From Cytophagaceae bacterium (GTDB lineage Bacteria; Bacteroidota; Bacteroidia; Cytophagales; Flexibacteraceae): a stretch of 64,000 bases of DNA. The first letter of the stretch is position 1; each line of letters starts with the position of its first letter. The notes beneath the pieces are model-generated. The model saw only the letters and a list, made by a program, of their open reading frames with translations, was not told the origin of the DNA and did not search any database. Made by a program: the position numbers and the translations under genes. Location of the stretch: contig JAIXYP010000045.1 in assembly GCA_027490155.1 (NCBI GenBank), positions 102,498 through 166,497 on the forward strand. Reading direction: 5' to 3'. Positions 53,985-63,418 of this stretch are shown here, piece after piece.

Positions 53985-55958
53985 TTAGGCTGTGGCTGCT
54001 GGCGCAGTTGGGGTCTTTTTGCTGGACATGGAGTCGGAAATAGCGTTACGGAAATGATCAACAAAGCCAGTGATCGGCATGGTGCCTAGGTCTTGCATGC
54101 CATGCATCCGGACAGAGACTGAGCGCTCAAGCTGTTCTTTCTCCCCAACAATGAGCATGAACGGTACTTTACTCACCTCTGCATCGCGGATTTTACGGCC
54201 CATTTTTTCGTCACGTTCGTCCACACTGCCACGGATGTCAAGCTCCTCTAGTTCGGTCTTGATCTGGCGTGCATATTCCACGTGTTTTTCTGAGATCGGC
54301 AGGACGATAACCTGCTCTGGCGCTAACCAAAGCGGGAAGTTGCCTGCGCAATGCTCAATAAGGACGGCGATGAACCGTTCTAGGCTACCAAAAGGCGCTC
54401 GGTGAATCATGACAGGCCTGTGTTTGGCGTTGTCACTACCGATGTACTCTAGTTCGAAACGCTCTGGTAACTGATAGTCCACCTGGATGGTACCTAGTTG
54501 CCATTTGCGGCCTAGTGCATCCCGGACCATGAAATCTAGCTTGGGGCCATAGAAGGCAGCCTCGCCTACTTCTGTTACCGTTTCGAGTCCAACCTCAGCG
54601 GCTGCTTCGATGATGGCGGACTCAGCACGTTCCCAGGCCTCGTCGCTGCCGATGTACTTCGCTTTGTTTTCTGGATCACGGAGGCTGATCTGGGCAGTGA
54701 ACTTGTCAAAGCCCATAGTGCTGAATACATGCATCACGAGGTCAATGACCTTCAGAAACTCTTCTTTGACCTGATCTGGCCGGCAGAAAATGTGAGCATC
54801 GTCTTGTGTAAAACCCCGTACCCTAGTCAGGCCATGGAGCTCCCCACTTTGTTCGTATCGATACACGGTGCCGAACTCAGCGAGACGAACGGGAAGCTCG
54901 CGGTAGCTACGTGGTTTGTGGCGGTAGATCTCGCAGTGGTGCGGGCAGTTCATGGGTTTGAGCAAGAACTCCTCATCTTCGTCTGGGGTACGGATTGGCT
55001 GGAACGAATCTTTGCCATATTTTTCGTAATGACCAGAGGTTACATACAACTGTTTGGAGCCTATATGCGGAGTCACGACAGGTGTGTATCCTGCCTTAAC
55101 CTGGGCCTTGCGCAAGAAGCTTTCGAGCCGCTCACGTAGGACAGTGCCCTTTGGCAGCCAAAGCGGCAAACCTGCACCCACACGTTCGCTGAAGGTGAAG
55201 AGTTCCATCTCCTTGCCGATCTTGCGGTGGTCGCGCTTTTTAGCTTCCTCCAGCAGGGTCAAGTAGTCAGTCAGCTCTTTGGCTTTCGGGAACGTGATGC
55301 CATAGATGCGCGTCAACTGTTGACGGTTCTGGTCCCCACGCCAATAGGCACCTGCAACTGCCATCAGCTTGATAGCTTTGATTGGTGCGGTAGAGGGGAT
55401 ATGTGGTCCACGGCAAAGATCTGTGAAATTGCCTTGGGTGTAGAACGTGATGCTACCATCTTCGAGGCCATCGAGCAACTCCAACTTGTAGGGGTCACCC
55501 TTCTGTTCGAAGTAGGCAACTGCTTCGGCCTTTGAGATCTCCTGGCGGGTGTAGGTGCTGTTGGCCTTGGCCAACTCCTGCATTTTGGCCTCAATGGTGC
55601 CAAACTCGTCTGGGCTGAGGCTACGGTCACCAAAATCGACATCATAATAGAAGCCGTTCTCGATGGCGGGGCCAATTGCTAGCTTCACACCAGGGTAAAG
55701 GGCTTCAAGCGCCTCGGCCATGAGGTGAGCGCTGCTGTGCCAAAAGGTAGCTTTGCCGTCAGGGTCGTTAAAGGTGAGTAATTGCAACGAGACAGAGTCG
55801 TTGATCGGGCGGGTTGCGTCCTGGACGATGCCATTGACTTTTGCCGCTAGCACGTTGCGGGCTAGGCCTTCGCTAATGCTTGATGCTACCTGTAGTGCGG
55901 TAGTCCCTTGAGGGTATTCCCTCACTGCCCCATCGGGCAGCGTTATCTGGATATTCAT
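53985..55958 (-). CDS. thrS: Threonyl-tRNA synthetase
   Basis: A 657-residue class II synthetase with the normal domain order. The TGS domain (1-60, [20 protein letters not shown]) precedes the editing domain with [11 protein letters not shown]. The catalytic core with its zinc site follows ([11 protein letters not shown]; also [14 protein letters not shown] and a class II motif 3 around [26 protein letters not shown]), then the anticodon-binding domain near the C-terminus. A short Ser/Lys/Pro/Ala tail ([11 protein letters not shown]) is an add-on. It charges tRNA-Thr. The usual infC-rpmI-rplT genes are absent downstream; the aminotransferase gene is there instead. Confidence 0.96.
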   Translation of the reverse strand: MNIQITLPDGAVREYPQGTTALQVASSISEGLARNVLAAKVNGIVQDATRPINDSVSLQLLTFNDPDGKATFWHSSAHLMAEALEALYPGVKLAIGPAIENGFYYDVDFGDRSLSPDEFGTIEAKMQELAKANSTYTRQEISKAEAVAYFEQKGDPYKLELLDGLEDGSITFYTQGNFTDLCRGPHIPSTAPIKAIKLMAVAGAYWRGDQNRQQLTRIYGITFPKAKELTDYLTLLEEAKKRDHRKIGKEMELFTFSERVGAGLPLWLPKGTVLRERLESFLRKAQVKAGYTPVVTPHIGSKQLYVTSGHYEKYGKDSFQPIRTPDEDEEFLLKPMNCPHHCEIYRHKPRSYRELPVRLAEFGTVYRYEQSGELHGLTRVRGFTQDDAHIFCRPDQVKEEFLKVIDLVMHVFSTMGFDKFTAQISLRDPENKAKYIGSDEAWERAESAIIEAAAEVGLETVTEVGEAAFYGPKLDFMVRDALGRKWQLGTIQVDYQLPERFELEYIGSDNAKHRPVMIHRAPFGSLERFIAVLIEHCAGNFPLWLAPEQVIVLPISEKHVEYARQIKTELEELDIRGSVDERDEKMGRKIRDAEVSKVPFMLIVGEKEQLERSVSVRMHGMQDLGTMPITGFVDHFRNAISDSMSSKKTPTAPAATA

Positions 55959-56349
55959 GATGTTTCGTCATACCTCAGCACCGTACAACTGGTACTCGTG
56001 ACGGTCGCAATATACTAGTTTTTGGTCGGGATTGCCCGAGGATTAACTTTTTGTGGTTCAGGTCGTAAACACGTCCTAACATTTCAACGGGTAGGGCCTG
56101 TGCATGATAAAAGGATAATCGGATGATCCAGCAGAAATAAATATTGTTCCATTAGGTTATTGTGGGGCACATAGAGGCCTCTCTACTCTATTAATACTTG
56201 CATGTTCCTGAGGACTCTGTAAGGCCATCGCATTGCACCCCAACAGATGACGGTCCTGCCGACTGGGGTAATGGCAAATTTGCAATTGACTGGTGTGTTT
56301 GTTACTTTCACATCCATTTTTTTTGATTTCACACACCGAAATTGCCCAA
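55959..56349. other. 391-bp divergent intergenic region
   Basis: Between thrS (minus) and the giant T9SS gene (plus). No gene, tRNA or full-consensus promoter is seen; a partial -7-like TATATTGC lies on the minus strand near 56008-56015. Confidence 0.5.
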
Positions 56350-59300
56350 ATGAAATATTGTCTCCTCTGCCTTATTGGTTGGTTCTGTTGCGTTTTTGGC
56401 GCCCAAGCGCAGTTTATTGGCACCCCCGAGCTTGTTGGCTACTATAATGCGTCCTACAACTTTTGCCAAGGCTTTGGTCTCCAGATCAAGTTCGATGCTG
56501 GCGGAATGAATGCTGGCAACATCATGACGGTGCAGCTGTCAGACAGTGTGGGCAGCTTTGCTAGGCCTGTGGTAGTTGGGTCGATGCCGGTAGGTAATGG
56601 TCAGAATATGTTCATCAACTTCATGATCCCGGCCAACACTGTTCCTGGTCCGACCATCCCGACCGTTACAAGGGGATATAAGATTCGCCTAGTTAGCAGC
56701 TCGCCAGTGATCATTAGCCAAGTCAATCAGTTTGCATTTAAGGTTCTGAGGACTTTGCAGATCACGAACCCACAACCTAGCCGCTATGGGGTCAACCAAT
56801 GGGTCGCCCATGTTTATACCTGGCAGACTGTATTGCCACTGGTTAATAATCTTGTTAATCCTGCCATCCAAGACTTCTTCAACCCTACTAATTACAAAGG
56901 TTACTTCACAAAGACGGACTTATCCTTTGACTTTGATTGGGACCGCGGACCGATCCCAGCAGGTAATAATGCACGCATAGATAGCAACCAGGTTAGTTGC
57001 GAGTACCGTGAAAGCTTTGCTATTCGGTTTAGACGTAGGGAAAATCTGCCACTGGGCTACTATGCTTTCCAATATGGGGCCGATGATGGGATCCGGATCA
57101 GCACCGATGGTGGTGCAACCTGGCTATATGATTCTTGGCGTGAGCAGCAGTTCTCCCAAATTATCCCCGGTAATGGCTGCGGAATCGTTTTAGGCGGACA
57201 GGTGGACCTCGTAGTGGAATATTTCCAGCGCCTAATTCAGTCTCGAGTGATGTTTAACATGATCCGGACTGGGGATCCGAACCAGCTACCGGTCTTTGCC
57301 CCAGGTCAGGATGGCAATGCCTATTGCACAAGTGCACCTCCATTTCAGTTGGTAGCTACCCCTCCGGGAGGTCAGTTTTCGGGTGCTGGAGTTAGTCCAA
57401 CTGGTTTGTTTAATCCTCGGATTGCTGGCCTTGGGGCGCGCAATATCTTCTACACCACAGGTGGCCTTGGCACCTGTCAAAAACGTGACACCATCCGGAT
57501 CACGGTCAACTCTGGCTCTGATGGGCGGTTTATTGGGCTTGATACAGCCTATTGCCTATCTAATGCCGTAGCACAATTGCAGAGTTTGCAGTCGGGTGTA
57601 TTTAGCGGGCCTGGTGTAACTGGTACGACCTTTAGCGTAGCAGCTGCGGGTGTTGGCCTGCATACCGTGACCCACATCGTGAACACGATAGCGGCCTGTC
57701 CTGATACAATCCGTCAAACGGTTAGGGTCTATGCCCCTGTTCCTGCCCTAACCTTTAGTTTGCCAAGGGCCACGATTTGTGCGAACGAAAGCCCAATACA
57801 GGCAAGTTATTTGGCTGTCACAGGTGGGGTGTTTTCTGGTAGGGGGATTTCGGCTACTGGTGTATTTAATCCCATTGGGCTCAATGGTACCTATCGCTTG
57901 GTCTATAAGGTCAAAGCTGGGCCATGTGCGGACTCGATCATCCAGTCGATAACGGTCAATGCAGCGCCTCGTGGTGCTTTTACAGGGCTCGATACAGCTT
58001 ATTGTGGTGGGGCTGGGCCTGTTACGTTGGTGGGCAATCAACCCAATGGGTTTTTCGTAGGGGCCGCGATGACTGGCAATCGGTTTAGCCCTGCAGGCCT
58101 TGCTGCTGGCCAGTACCTGATTCAGTATATTGTCCCTGGTCCATGCCCTGATACAGTCAAAAAAACTGTCCAGATTAGGCCTGCGCTTAATCCTAGTTTT
58201 ATTGGTTTCCCGGCTAGCATTTGCCCAATCAATCCACCAATTGTACTCAGTGCGTTGCCGCTAGGTGGGGTTTTTAAGGGCCAAGGTCTTAGTACCAGTG
58301 GAGGCATCACGACCTTCAATCCTGCTGGCCTGAGCGGTAGTATCACAATCACCTACGTTGTGCGTAACGGGTCTTGTACTGATTCGGCCACGGCATCTAT
58401 CGGCATAAGTTCGACACCGAATCTGCTGTTATTGACCGATAGTGTAGTCTGTATTGGCGGTGGGCCATATAGTTTGAGAGCTGCACAAGCAGGAGGCACT
58501 TGGTCGGGCACGGCGGTTACGGGGGATCAATTTAATCCGAATGTGGCTGGGATCGGTCGTCATACCATCACCTACAATCTGAACCAAGGCAGCTGCGGTG
58601 GCACTGCTACGACTACCATTAGGGTAGCAGGGATATCCAATATCTTATTCAACAAGAATGCCACTAGTTGCTATAACGAGCCGATTGCACTCTCCTTTAC
58701 AAGCACACCTTCGACACCCTTTGCTGTGGTAATCAAAGATCAAGCGGGCAATACGGTTGGGAGCGGCACCCATACCACCGATTTCACTGGTCTTAGGCTA
58801 GAGCAGTCCAGCAACCTGACCTTTGTATTGACCGAACAAGGCACTAATTGCCAATATACGTATCAGGATGCCACTGGCCCATCGCCTGACCCTACAGCAC
58901 CTAGCTTTATAGCAGTTGCCCTAGGCTTGGCACCAGCTTTTAAGATCGATACCCTCAACAATCCACCCACCTACCCATTGCATGTACGGCTCACGAATTT
59001 GACAAGAGCATTGGCGACAAATGGTACGACCAAAGTGCCGTTGCCGCCGTCAGCAACTGTTCGGTATCAGATTAACTGGGGAGATGGTACGGCCCCAGAG
59101 GAGTCTATTGATTTGTCATCGGTAGAGCATTTTTACTATGCCGAAACCGCAGCAAATAACCCTTACCCCGTGACGTTTAAGGTCAATGACAATGCAGCAA
59201 CTGGATTCGCATCCTGCCAATATCAGTCTAGCCAGACCGTGTCGGTGCGTCAGGATACGTGGCCCAATGTCATTACACCCAATGGGGATAACCTCAATGA

Positions 59301-59493
59301 TCAGCTGATTTTTGACGGTATGGCTGGGCGTGGCAAGCTTCAGGTCTATAATCGGTTGGGCGTTCGTGTTTTCGAAGAAGAGCTACTGACCAACACTTGG
59401 GCGGGCCAAAGCTTACCAGCCGGGACTTATTTTTACACCATGGTTGATGCTAGAGGTTCCGTCTATAAAGGCTGGGTAGATGTCCTAAAATAA
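56350..59493 (+). CDS. Giant T9SS type-B protein: PA14-like domain, six Gly-rich repeats, PKD-like domain
   Basis: A 1047-residue exported protein. The signal peptide is MKYCLLCLIGWFCCVFGAQAQ. At about 200-310 is a PA14/GLEYA-like domain (FAIRFRRRENLPLGYYAFQYGADDGIRIST; VDLVVEYFQ), usually carbohydrate-binding. Six tandem modules of about 75-80 residues follow, with the pattern GG-x-F/W-x-G-x-G, then F-N/S-P, then C-x-D (for example GGQFSGAGVSPTGLFNP, GGVFSGRGISATGVFNP). A PKD-like segment (INWGDGTAPEESID) and a gliding-motility-type C-terminal domain (NVITPNGDNLNDQLIFDG, then YNRLGVRVFEEE) end the chain. Such proteins are surface adhesins or glycan binders. The ATG at 56350 gives the best signal peptide. 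Confidence 0.88.
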   Translation: MKYCLLCLIGWFCCVFGAQAQFIGTPELVGYYNASYNFCQGFGLQIKFDAGGMNAGNIMTVQLSDSVGSFARPVVVGSMPVGNGQNMFINFMIPANTVPGPTIPTVTRGYKIRLVSSSPVIISQVNQFAFKVLRTLQITNPQPSRYGVNQWVAHVYTWQTVLPLVNNLVNPAIQDFFNPTNYKGYFTKTDLSFDFDWDRGPIPAGNNARIDSNQVSCEYRESFAIRFRRRENLPLGYYAFQYGADDGIRISTDGGATWLYDSWREQQFSQIIPGNGCGIVLGGQVDLVVEYFQRLIQSRVMFNMIRTGDPNQLPVFAPGQDGNAYCTSAPPFQLVATPPGGQFSGAGVSPTGLFNPRIAGLGARNIFYTTGGLGTCQKRDTIRITVNSGSDGRFIGLDTAYCLSNAVAQLQSLQSGVFSGPGVTGTTFSVAAAGVGLHTVTHIVNTIAACPDTIRQTVRVYAPVPALTFSLPRATICANESPIQASYLAVTGGVFSGRGISATGVFNPIGLNGTYRLVYKVKAGPCADSIIQSITVNAAPRGAFTGLDTAYCGGAGPVTLVGNQPNGFFVGAAMTGNRFSPAGLAAGQYLIQYIVPGPCPDTVKKTVQIRPALNPSFIGFPASICPINPPIVLSALPLGGVFKGQGLSTSGGITTFNPAGLSGSITITYVVRNGSCTDSATASIGISSTPNLLLLTDSVVCIGGGPYSLRAAQAGGTWSGTAVTGDQFNPNVAGIGRHTITYNLNQGSCGGTATTTIRVAGISNILFNKNATSCYNEPIALSFTSTPSTPFAVVIKDQAGNTVGSGTHTTDFTGLRLEQSSNLTFVLTEQGTNCQYTYQDATGPSPDPTAPSFIAVALGLAPAFKIDTLNNPPTYPLHVRLTNLTRALATNGTTKVPLPPSATVRYQINWGDGTAPEESIDLSSVEHFYYAETAANNPYPVTFKVNDNAATGFASCQYQSSQTVSVRQDTWPNVITPNGDNLNDQLIFDGMAGRGKLQVYNRLGVRVFEEELLTNTWAGQSLPAGTYFYTMVDARGSVYKGWVDVLK

Positions 59494-59591
59494 TAATCTG
59501 TTTAAGGACAAAGCTTGTATGGGAAATTGGAAAGTAACTACCTATTGAGGTAGGGTGATGAGCATGGCCTACAATCCGTTATACTTGTGCC

Positions 59592-60563
59592 ATGAAACGG
59601 ATTATCGGTATGAGTAGGTGCTTGTTAACTTTTGGAATGGCCTTGTGTGCTGAGCTAGTCCTCTTGGGCTGTACAAGCAAACCTGGCGATGGACAAGAGA
59701 AAGGGGATCAATTGCTGGATATGATAGAGGCAACGCAAGTCAAGGACGGTAAGGCGATTTATACCCAGCTATACAGTTATAAGGACAATCGACTGGACCA
59801 AGTCGGGACCACAGATCCCACTAATATCGTCAAGGACCCTAGCAATAACTATTTCTATCATCGCAAGACCCATGAGCTAAACATCATCAGGGTGACGCAT
59901 GGTAACAAGCCAGGTACATTCACGTTCAGCAGTGGCAAGCTAGGTGATGGTTTTGTCGAGATTTTCTCTTACTACTCCTTGCACCAGAACAAGTTGCAGC
60001 GACGTCAGATCCTGTATCTCAATGCAAAAAAACAACCTACCCTTTTGCTCGAGCGGACAGTGAGTCGAGATCCGCAGACTGGGGCCTACGATAGTACCTT
60101 GCTTAGCAAAGAGGCAGTGGAGCGATATAGCGCTAAAGGATTAGTAGACGTTGCCGTTCTTACCTATTATTCAGGGCCGGATAGTATGTTGGTAGGGCGT
60201 CGGTATCAGTATGATAACCAAGATCGTCTGGTAAAGGCAGAGGAGCAATTTGGCCCAGAAGAAGAATGGTTTCCGATGACCGAGTTGACTTATCATGAGC
60301 ATAAAACCCCTTTTATATTGCCAAAAGTGGGCTTGGATTATCCTAAACATAAGGGACTGGCTTGGTTAGCAGCAGACGAAAAGAACTATTATGGTGGTAC
60401 CCTGGTCAGCCATCTGCATAATAGCAAAGTAGTTATAGGGGATGATGGCCATATACTTGATCTGGTCCAGACTCGCCTCCAGAATAACAATTTGGGCAGT
60501 ATGGTTGGGGATAGTTTGCACCTGATTTTTAGGTATCGGCCAAAAGATAATCTTGTCAAATAA
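59592..60563 (+). CDS. Lipoprotein of unknown function
   Basis: A 323-residue protein with an N-terminal signal ending in a lipobox-like ELVLLGC (Cys near residue 27). The mature part is acidic and beta-rich, with strands such as YTQLYSYKDNRLDQVG, FTFSSGKLGDGFVEIFSYYSLH and VGRRYQYDNQDRLVKAEEQFG. These carry a D-x-x-D/N-R-L hairpin pattern (YDNQDRL) reminiscent of RHS/YD-type repeats, but only in a few copies. I recognise no family. It probably faces the periplasm or cell surface. It lies 98 bp after the giant T9SS gene and 146 bp before the E1 gene, with its own short leader. Confidence 0.6.
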   Translation: MKRIIGMSRCLLTFGMALCAELVLLGCTSKPGDGQEKGDQLLDMIEATQVKDGKAIYTQLYSYKDNRLDQVGTTDPTNIVKDPSNNYFYHRKTHELNIIRVTHGNKPGTFTFSSGKLGDGFVEIFSYYSLHQNKLQRRQILYLNAKKQPTLLLERTVSRDPQTGAYDSTLLSKEAVERYSAKGLVDVAVLTYYSGPDSMLVGRRYQYDNQDRLVKAEEQFGPEEEWFPMTELTYHEHKTPFILPKVGLDYPKHKGLAWLAADEKNYYGGTLVSHLHNSKVVIGDDGHILDLVQTRLQNNNLGSMVGDSLHLIFRYRPKDNLVK

Positions 60564-60637
60564 TCAAAAGGATTTGATTCTGCCCTGAGGCTAGAGGTCA
60601 CGGGAGTTCGCAGTAGTCGATTTGCAATGACCAGCCC

Positions 60638-60645
60638 TATATTTG
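60638..60645 (+). promoter_or_regulatory. -7 element of the E1 dehydrogenase promoter
   Basis: TATATTTG, a complete TAnnTTTG match 64 bp before the ATG at 60710. The -33 region is weak; the nearest TTTG has a 13-nt spacer. Confidence 0.5.
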
Positions 60646-60709
60646 TCCATCGATTGGCAAGCCAAAAGTTGTTGGGATGCCGATCGGGCGAAAGAGGACC
60701 AAAGACACC

Positions 60710-62797
60710 ATGGCCGACAAACCGAGCAGCAAAAACAACCAAGCACCAGGCAAAGAGATTTTGCTGAGCGCATATAAGTATATGTACACGGCAGCCAGCA
60801 TGGCCCAGCTGTTTGAAGATAACAAGGCAATCTGTGCGCGCTATGTGCATGCCACTGCCAGAGGCCATGAGGTGCCTCAGATTATTGCGGGGATGGCCCT
60901 CCAGCCACAAGATTATGCCTATCCTTACTATCGGGATGATGCCATGTTGCTAGCGATGGGCATTAGCCCTAAGGAGCTAATGTTGCAACTGCTGGCCAAG
61001 GCAGATGATCCGTTTGGTGGTGGCAAGACTTATTATGGACACCCATCCTATCGGCGCGAAGGTTTCCCCACGATACCACACCAAAGCTCTGCAACGGGAA
61101 TGCAGGCGATTCCTGCTACAGGTGCTGCCCACGGGCTTCGGTACCTGAGTAGTATTTCCCACCCAGGATCTGACCAAAAGGCGGTTGTGCTTTGTAGCCT
61201 TGGTGACGGAAGCGTGACCGAGGGTGAAGTTTCAGAGGCCTTCCAGATGGCGGTTTTGAAACGGTTGCCGATCGTGTACCTGATCCAGGACAATGGTTGG
61301 TCGATATCGGCTTACCATGATGAGTTTCGGAAAAGTGACGCCTACGAATATGCATCAGGCTTTAAGGGTCTGGAACGGCGCAAAGCCAACGGTACTGATT
61401 TCGTTAAGGCATACCCAATAATCAAGGAGGCGATAGCCTATGCCCGTGAAAACCAAGCACCCATCTTAGTCCACGTCAAATGTCCATTCCTAGGGCACCA
61501 TACTAGTGGGGTCCGGAAAGAGTGGTATCGTGGTTCCGAAAACCTAAGCGACCATCTGAAGAATGACCCATTGCCCAAATTGCGGCATCAGGTTTTAGCT
61601 GCTGGCTTCACTGAGGCCCAGATTGTCAAATTTGAATCCCTAATTGATACCGAGGTACAGAAGGCTTATGATGATGCCCTCGCCTCAGCAGATCCAGATT
61701 TGGCCACAGCACTAACCAATGAGTTTGCGCCAACCCCAGCCACCACTGAAGTGGGCGAGCGTGCCCCGGCAGGTGCTGAAAAAATTATGATGGTTGATGC
61801 AGCCCTCCACGCTGTTGAGGAAATCTTGAATGCCAATCCTGAGGCCTTGTTCTACGGGCAAGATGTGGGAGGACGCCTAGGTGGTGTGTTCCGCGAGGCG
61901 GCTACCTTGGCAGGCAAGTTTGGGGATCATCGGGTATTCAATACCCCGATTCAAGAAGCCTATATCGTTGGTAGCACGGCAGGCATGTCAGCTGTCGGAG
62001 CCAAGCCGATTGTCGAAATTCAGTTTGCGGACTATGTCTGGCCTGCTGTCAATCAGCTGGTTTCGGAGTTGAGCAAAAGCTGTTACCTCAGTAAGGGTAA
62101 GTTCCCGATCCAGTCCCTAATCCGGATTCCGACTGGTGCTTATGGTGGTGGTGGACCCTATCATAGTGGCAGCATCGAGAGTACATTGCTGACCATCAGA
62201 GGTATCAAGGTGGTTTATCCGAGCAATGCCGCTGACATGAAGGGCCTGATGAAAGCTGCCTATCTGGACCCTAACCCGGTCATCATGCTGGAGCACAAAG
62301 GTCTGTATTGGAGCAAGGTTCCCGGTACAGAAGAGGCCAAAACATTGGAGCCAGATCAGGATTATATCGTTCCCCTAGGCAAAGCGCGCATCGCTCTTGC
62401 AGCTGATCAGGACATGCTAGACGAAGGAGCCACAGCCGTCATCATTACGTATGGCATGGGGGTCTATTGGTCATTAGCGGCAGCAAAACAGCTGACTGGC
62501 AGGCTTGAGGTCATTGACCTGCGGACACTCAACCCTATCGACTATGACCTGTTGGTTGAGCGTGTTAAAGTTCATGGCAAGGCTATGATCCTCACAGAGG
62601 AGCCGCTGCTCAACAGCTTTGCGGAGTCCTTAGCGGGGCGCTTGTCGCAAGTATGTTTCCGTGATCTTGATGCACCGATTATGACAATCGGAGCCGAGGC
62701 GGTACCTGCCATCCCGATCCATGTGGAGCTGGAAAAGGTCGTATTGCCAACGCTGGATAAGGTCCTTGTGGCTTTGAAGCGGTTATTAGAGGGGTAG
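60710..62797 (+). CDS. Fused 2-oxoacid dehydrogenase E1 alpha/beta subunit
   Basis: A 695-residue fusion of both E1 chains. The alpha part (about 20-330) carries the TPP motif GDGSVTEGEVSEAFQ (from about residue 165) ending QDNGWSIS, and HHTSGVRKEWYRG. The beta part (about 365-695) carries YGQDVGGRLGGVFREA, VFNTPIQEAYIVGSTAGM, RIPTGAYGGGGPYHSGS and LTEEPLLNSFAESL. It should decarboxylate a branched-chain or related 2-oxoacid and load the E2 lipoate. The fused form is common in Bacteroidota. E2 and E3 are not adjacent. The ATG at 60710 is preferred over an earlier ATG at 60677 given the -7 element at 60638-60645. It converges on paaD with a 13-bp gap. Confidence 0.92.
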   Translation: MADKPSSKNNQAPGKEILLSAYKYMYTAASMAQLFEDNKAICARYVHATARGHEVPQIIAGMALQPQDYAYPYYRDDAMLLAMGISPKELMLQLLAKADDPFGGGKTYYGHPSYRREGFPTIPHQSSATGMQAIPATGAAHGLRYLSSISHPGSDQKAVVLCSLGDGSVTEGEVSEAFQMAVLKRLPIVYLIQDNGWSISAYHDEFRKSDAYEYASGFKGLERRKANGTDFVKAYPIIKEAIAYARENQAPILVHVKCPFLGHHTSGVRKEWYRGSENLSDHLKNDPLPKLRHQVLAAGFTEAQIVKFESLIDTEVQKAYDDALASADPDLATALTNEFAPTPATTEVGERAPAGAEKIMMVDAALHAVEEILNANPEALFYGQDVGGRLGGVFREAATLAGKFGDHRVFNTPIQEAYIVGSTAGMSAVGAKPIVEIQFADYVWPAVNQLVSELSKSCYLSKGKFPIQSLIRIPTGAYGGGGPYHSGSIESTLLTIRGIKVVYPSNAADMKGLMKAAYLDPNPVIMLEHKGLYWSKVPGTEEAKTLEPDQDYIVPLGKARIALAADQDMLDEGATAVIITYGMGVYWSLAAAKQLTGRLEVIDLRTLNPIDYDLLVERVKVHGKAMILTEEPLLNSFAESLAGRLSQVCFRDLDAPIMTIGAEAVPAIPIHVELEKVVLPTLDKVLVALKRLLEG

Positions 62798-62810
62798 GGC
62801 AGAATATACC

Positions 62811-63302
62811 CTACAACGGCTTAAACCGCTCAAATGCTTGTTTGCAGTTGTCACAATAGTGGAGGCTGCGGCATTGGGTTGGGCCAAACATGGATTTCAT
62901 CACTGTTTGGGAGCTATCGCAGAAGGGGCAAGTGGCTTGCTCCAACAGGTCGAGATCATCGACGGCTAGGGAGCTGCCCGGTAATGCAAGGCCAAACGCC
63001 TTAAGTGAAGCCAGTCCTTGTGGGCTGATGCGGTCGCTGGACCATGGGGTGGCATAGCTGACGGTGATTGAAGGGTTGGGCACACCTTGAGCCTTCAGCA
63101 CGGAAATGACTTCCTCTTGCATGTGGTCGATGGCGGGGCATCCTGAAAATGTTGGCGTGATAGTGACTGCTACCTTGTCAACTTCGCTGCAATCGATGTC
63201 TGTAATCACGCCTAGATCCACCAATGATAGTACAGGAATTTCGGGATCCTTGACGGCTTGTAGCCAGTCGGTGACTTGCTCGTTGGTGTAGTGGGTTGGC
63301 AT
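62811..63302 (-). CDS. paaD: Phenylacetate pathway iron-sulfur maturation protein PaaD
   Basis: A 163-residue protein. The N-terminal DUF59/MIP18 domain has WLQAVKDPEIPVLSLVDLGVITDI and VTITPTFSGCPAIDHM, followed by TPWSSDRIS. The C-terminal zinc ribbon has four cysteines in two pairs (ATCPFCDS ... HYCDNCKQAF). PaaD supports assembly or maturation of the PaaABCE epoxidase, probably its iron centres. Its partner gene paaC is at 13669 in this window, on the same strand but about 48 kb away, and paaA, paaB and paaE are not seen. Confidence 0.9.
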   Translation of the reverse strand: MPTHYTNEQVTDWLQAVKDPEIPVLSLVDLGVITDIDCSEVDKVAVTITPTFSGCPAIDHMQEEVISVLKAQGVPNPSITVSYATPWSSDRISPQGLASLKAFGLALPGSSLAVDDLDLLEQATCPFCDSSQTVMKSMFGPTQCRSLHYCDNCKQAFERFKPL

Positions 63303-63418
63303 GATCTGGTGCTGACTTGGTGTATTGTCACAAAGATAACGCCGACAGAGCCCAATTGGTTTTGCCCAACGTGGGTAGTGGCAATTGCTAAGGGCGTCTG
63401 CACAAAGGACTTCTCTGG

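Noticed and set aside
60389..60910. 173-codon open frame on the minus strand
   Set aside because: It spans the lipoprotein end and the E1 promoter and N-terminus in the opposite direction, with no recognisable domain.
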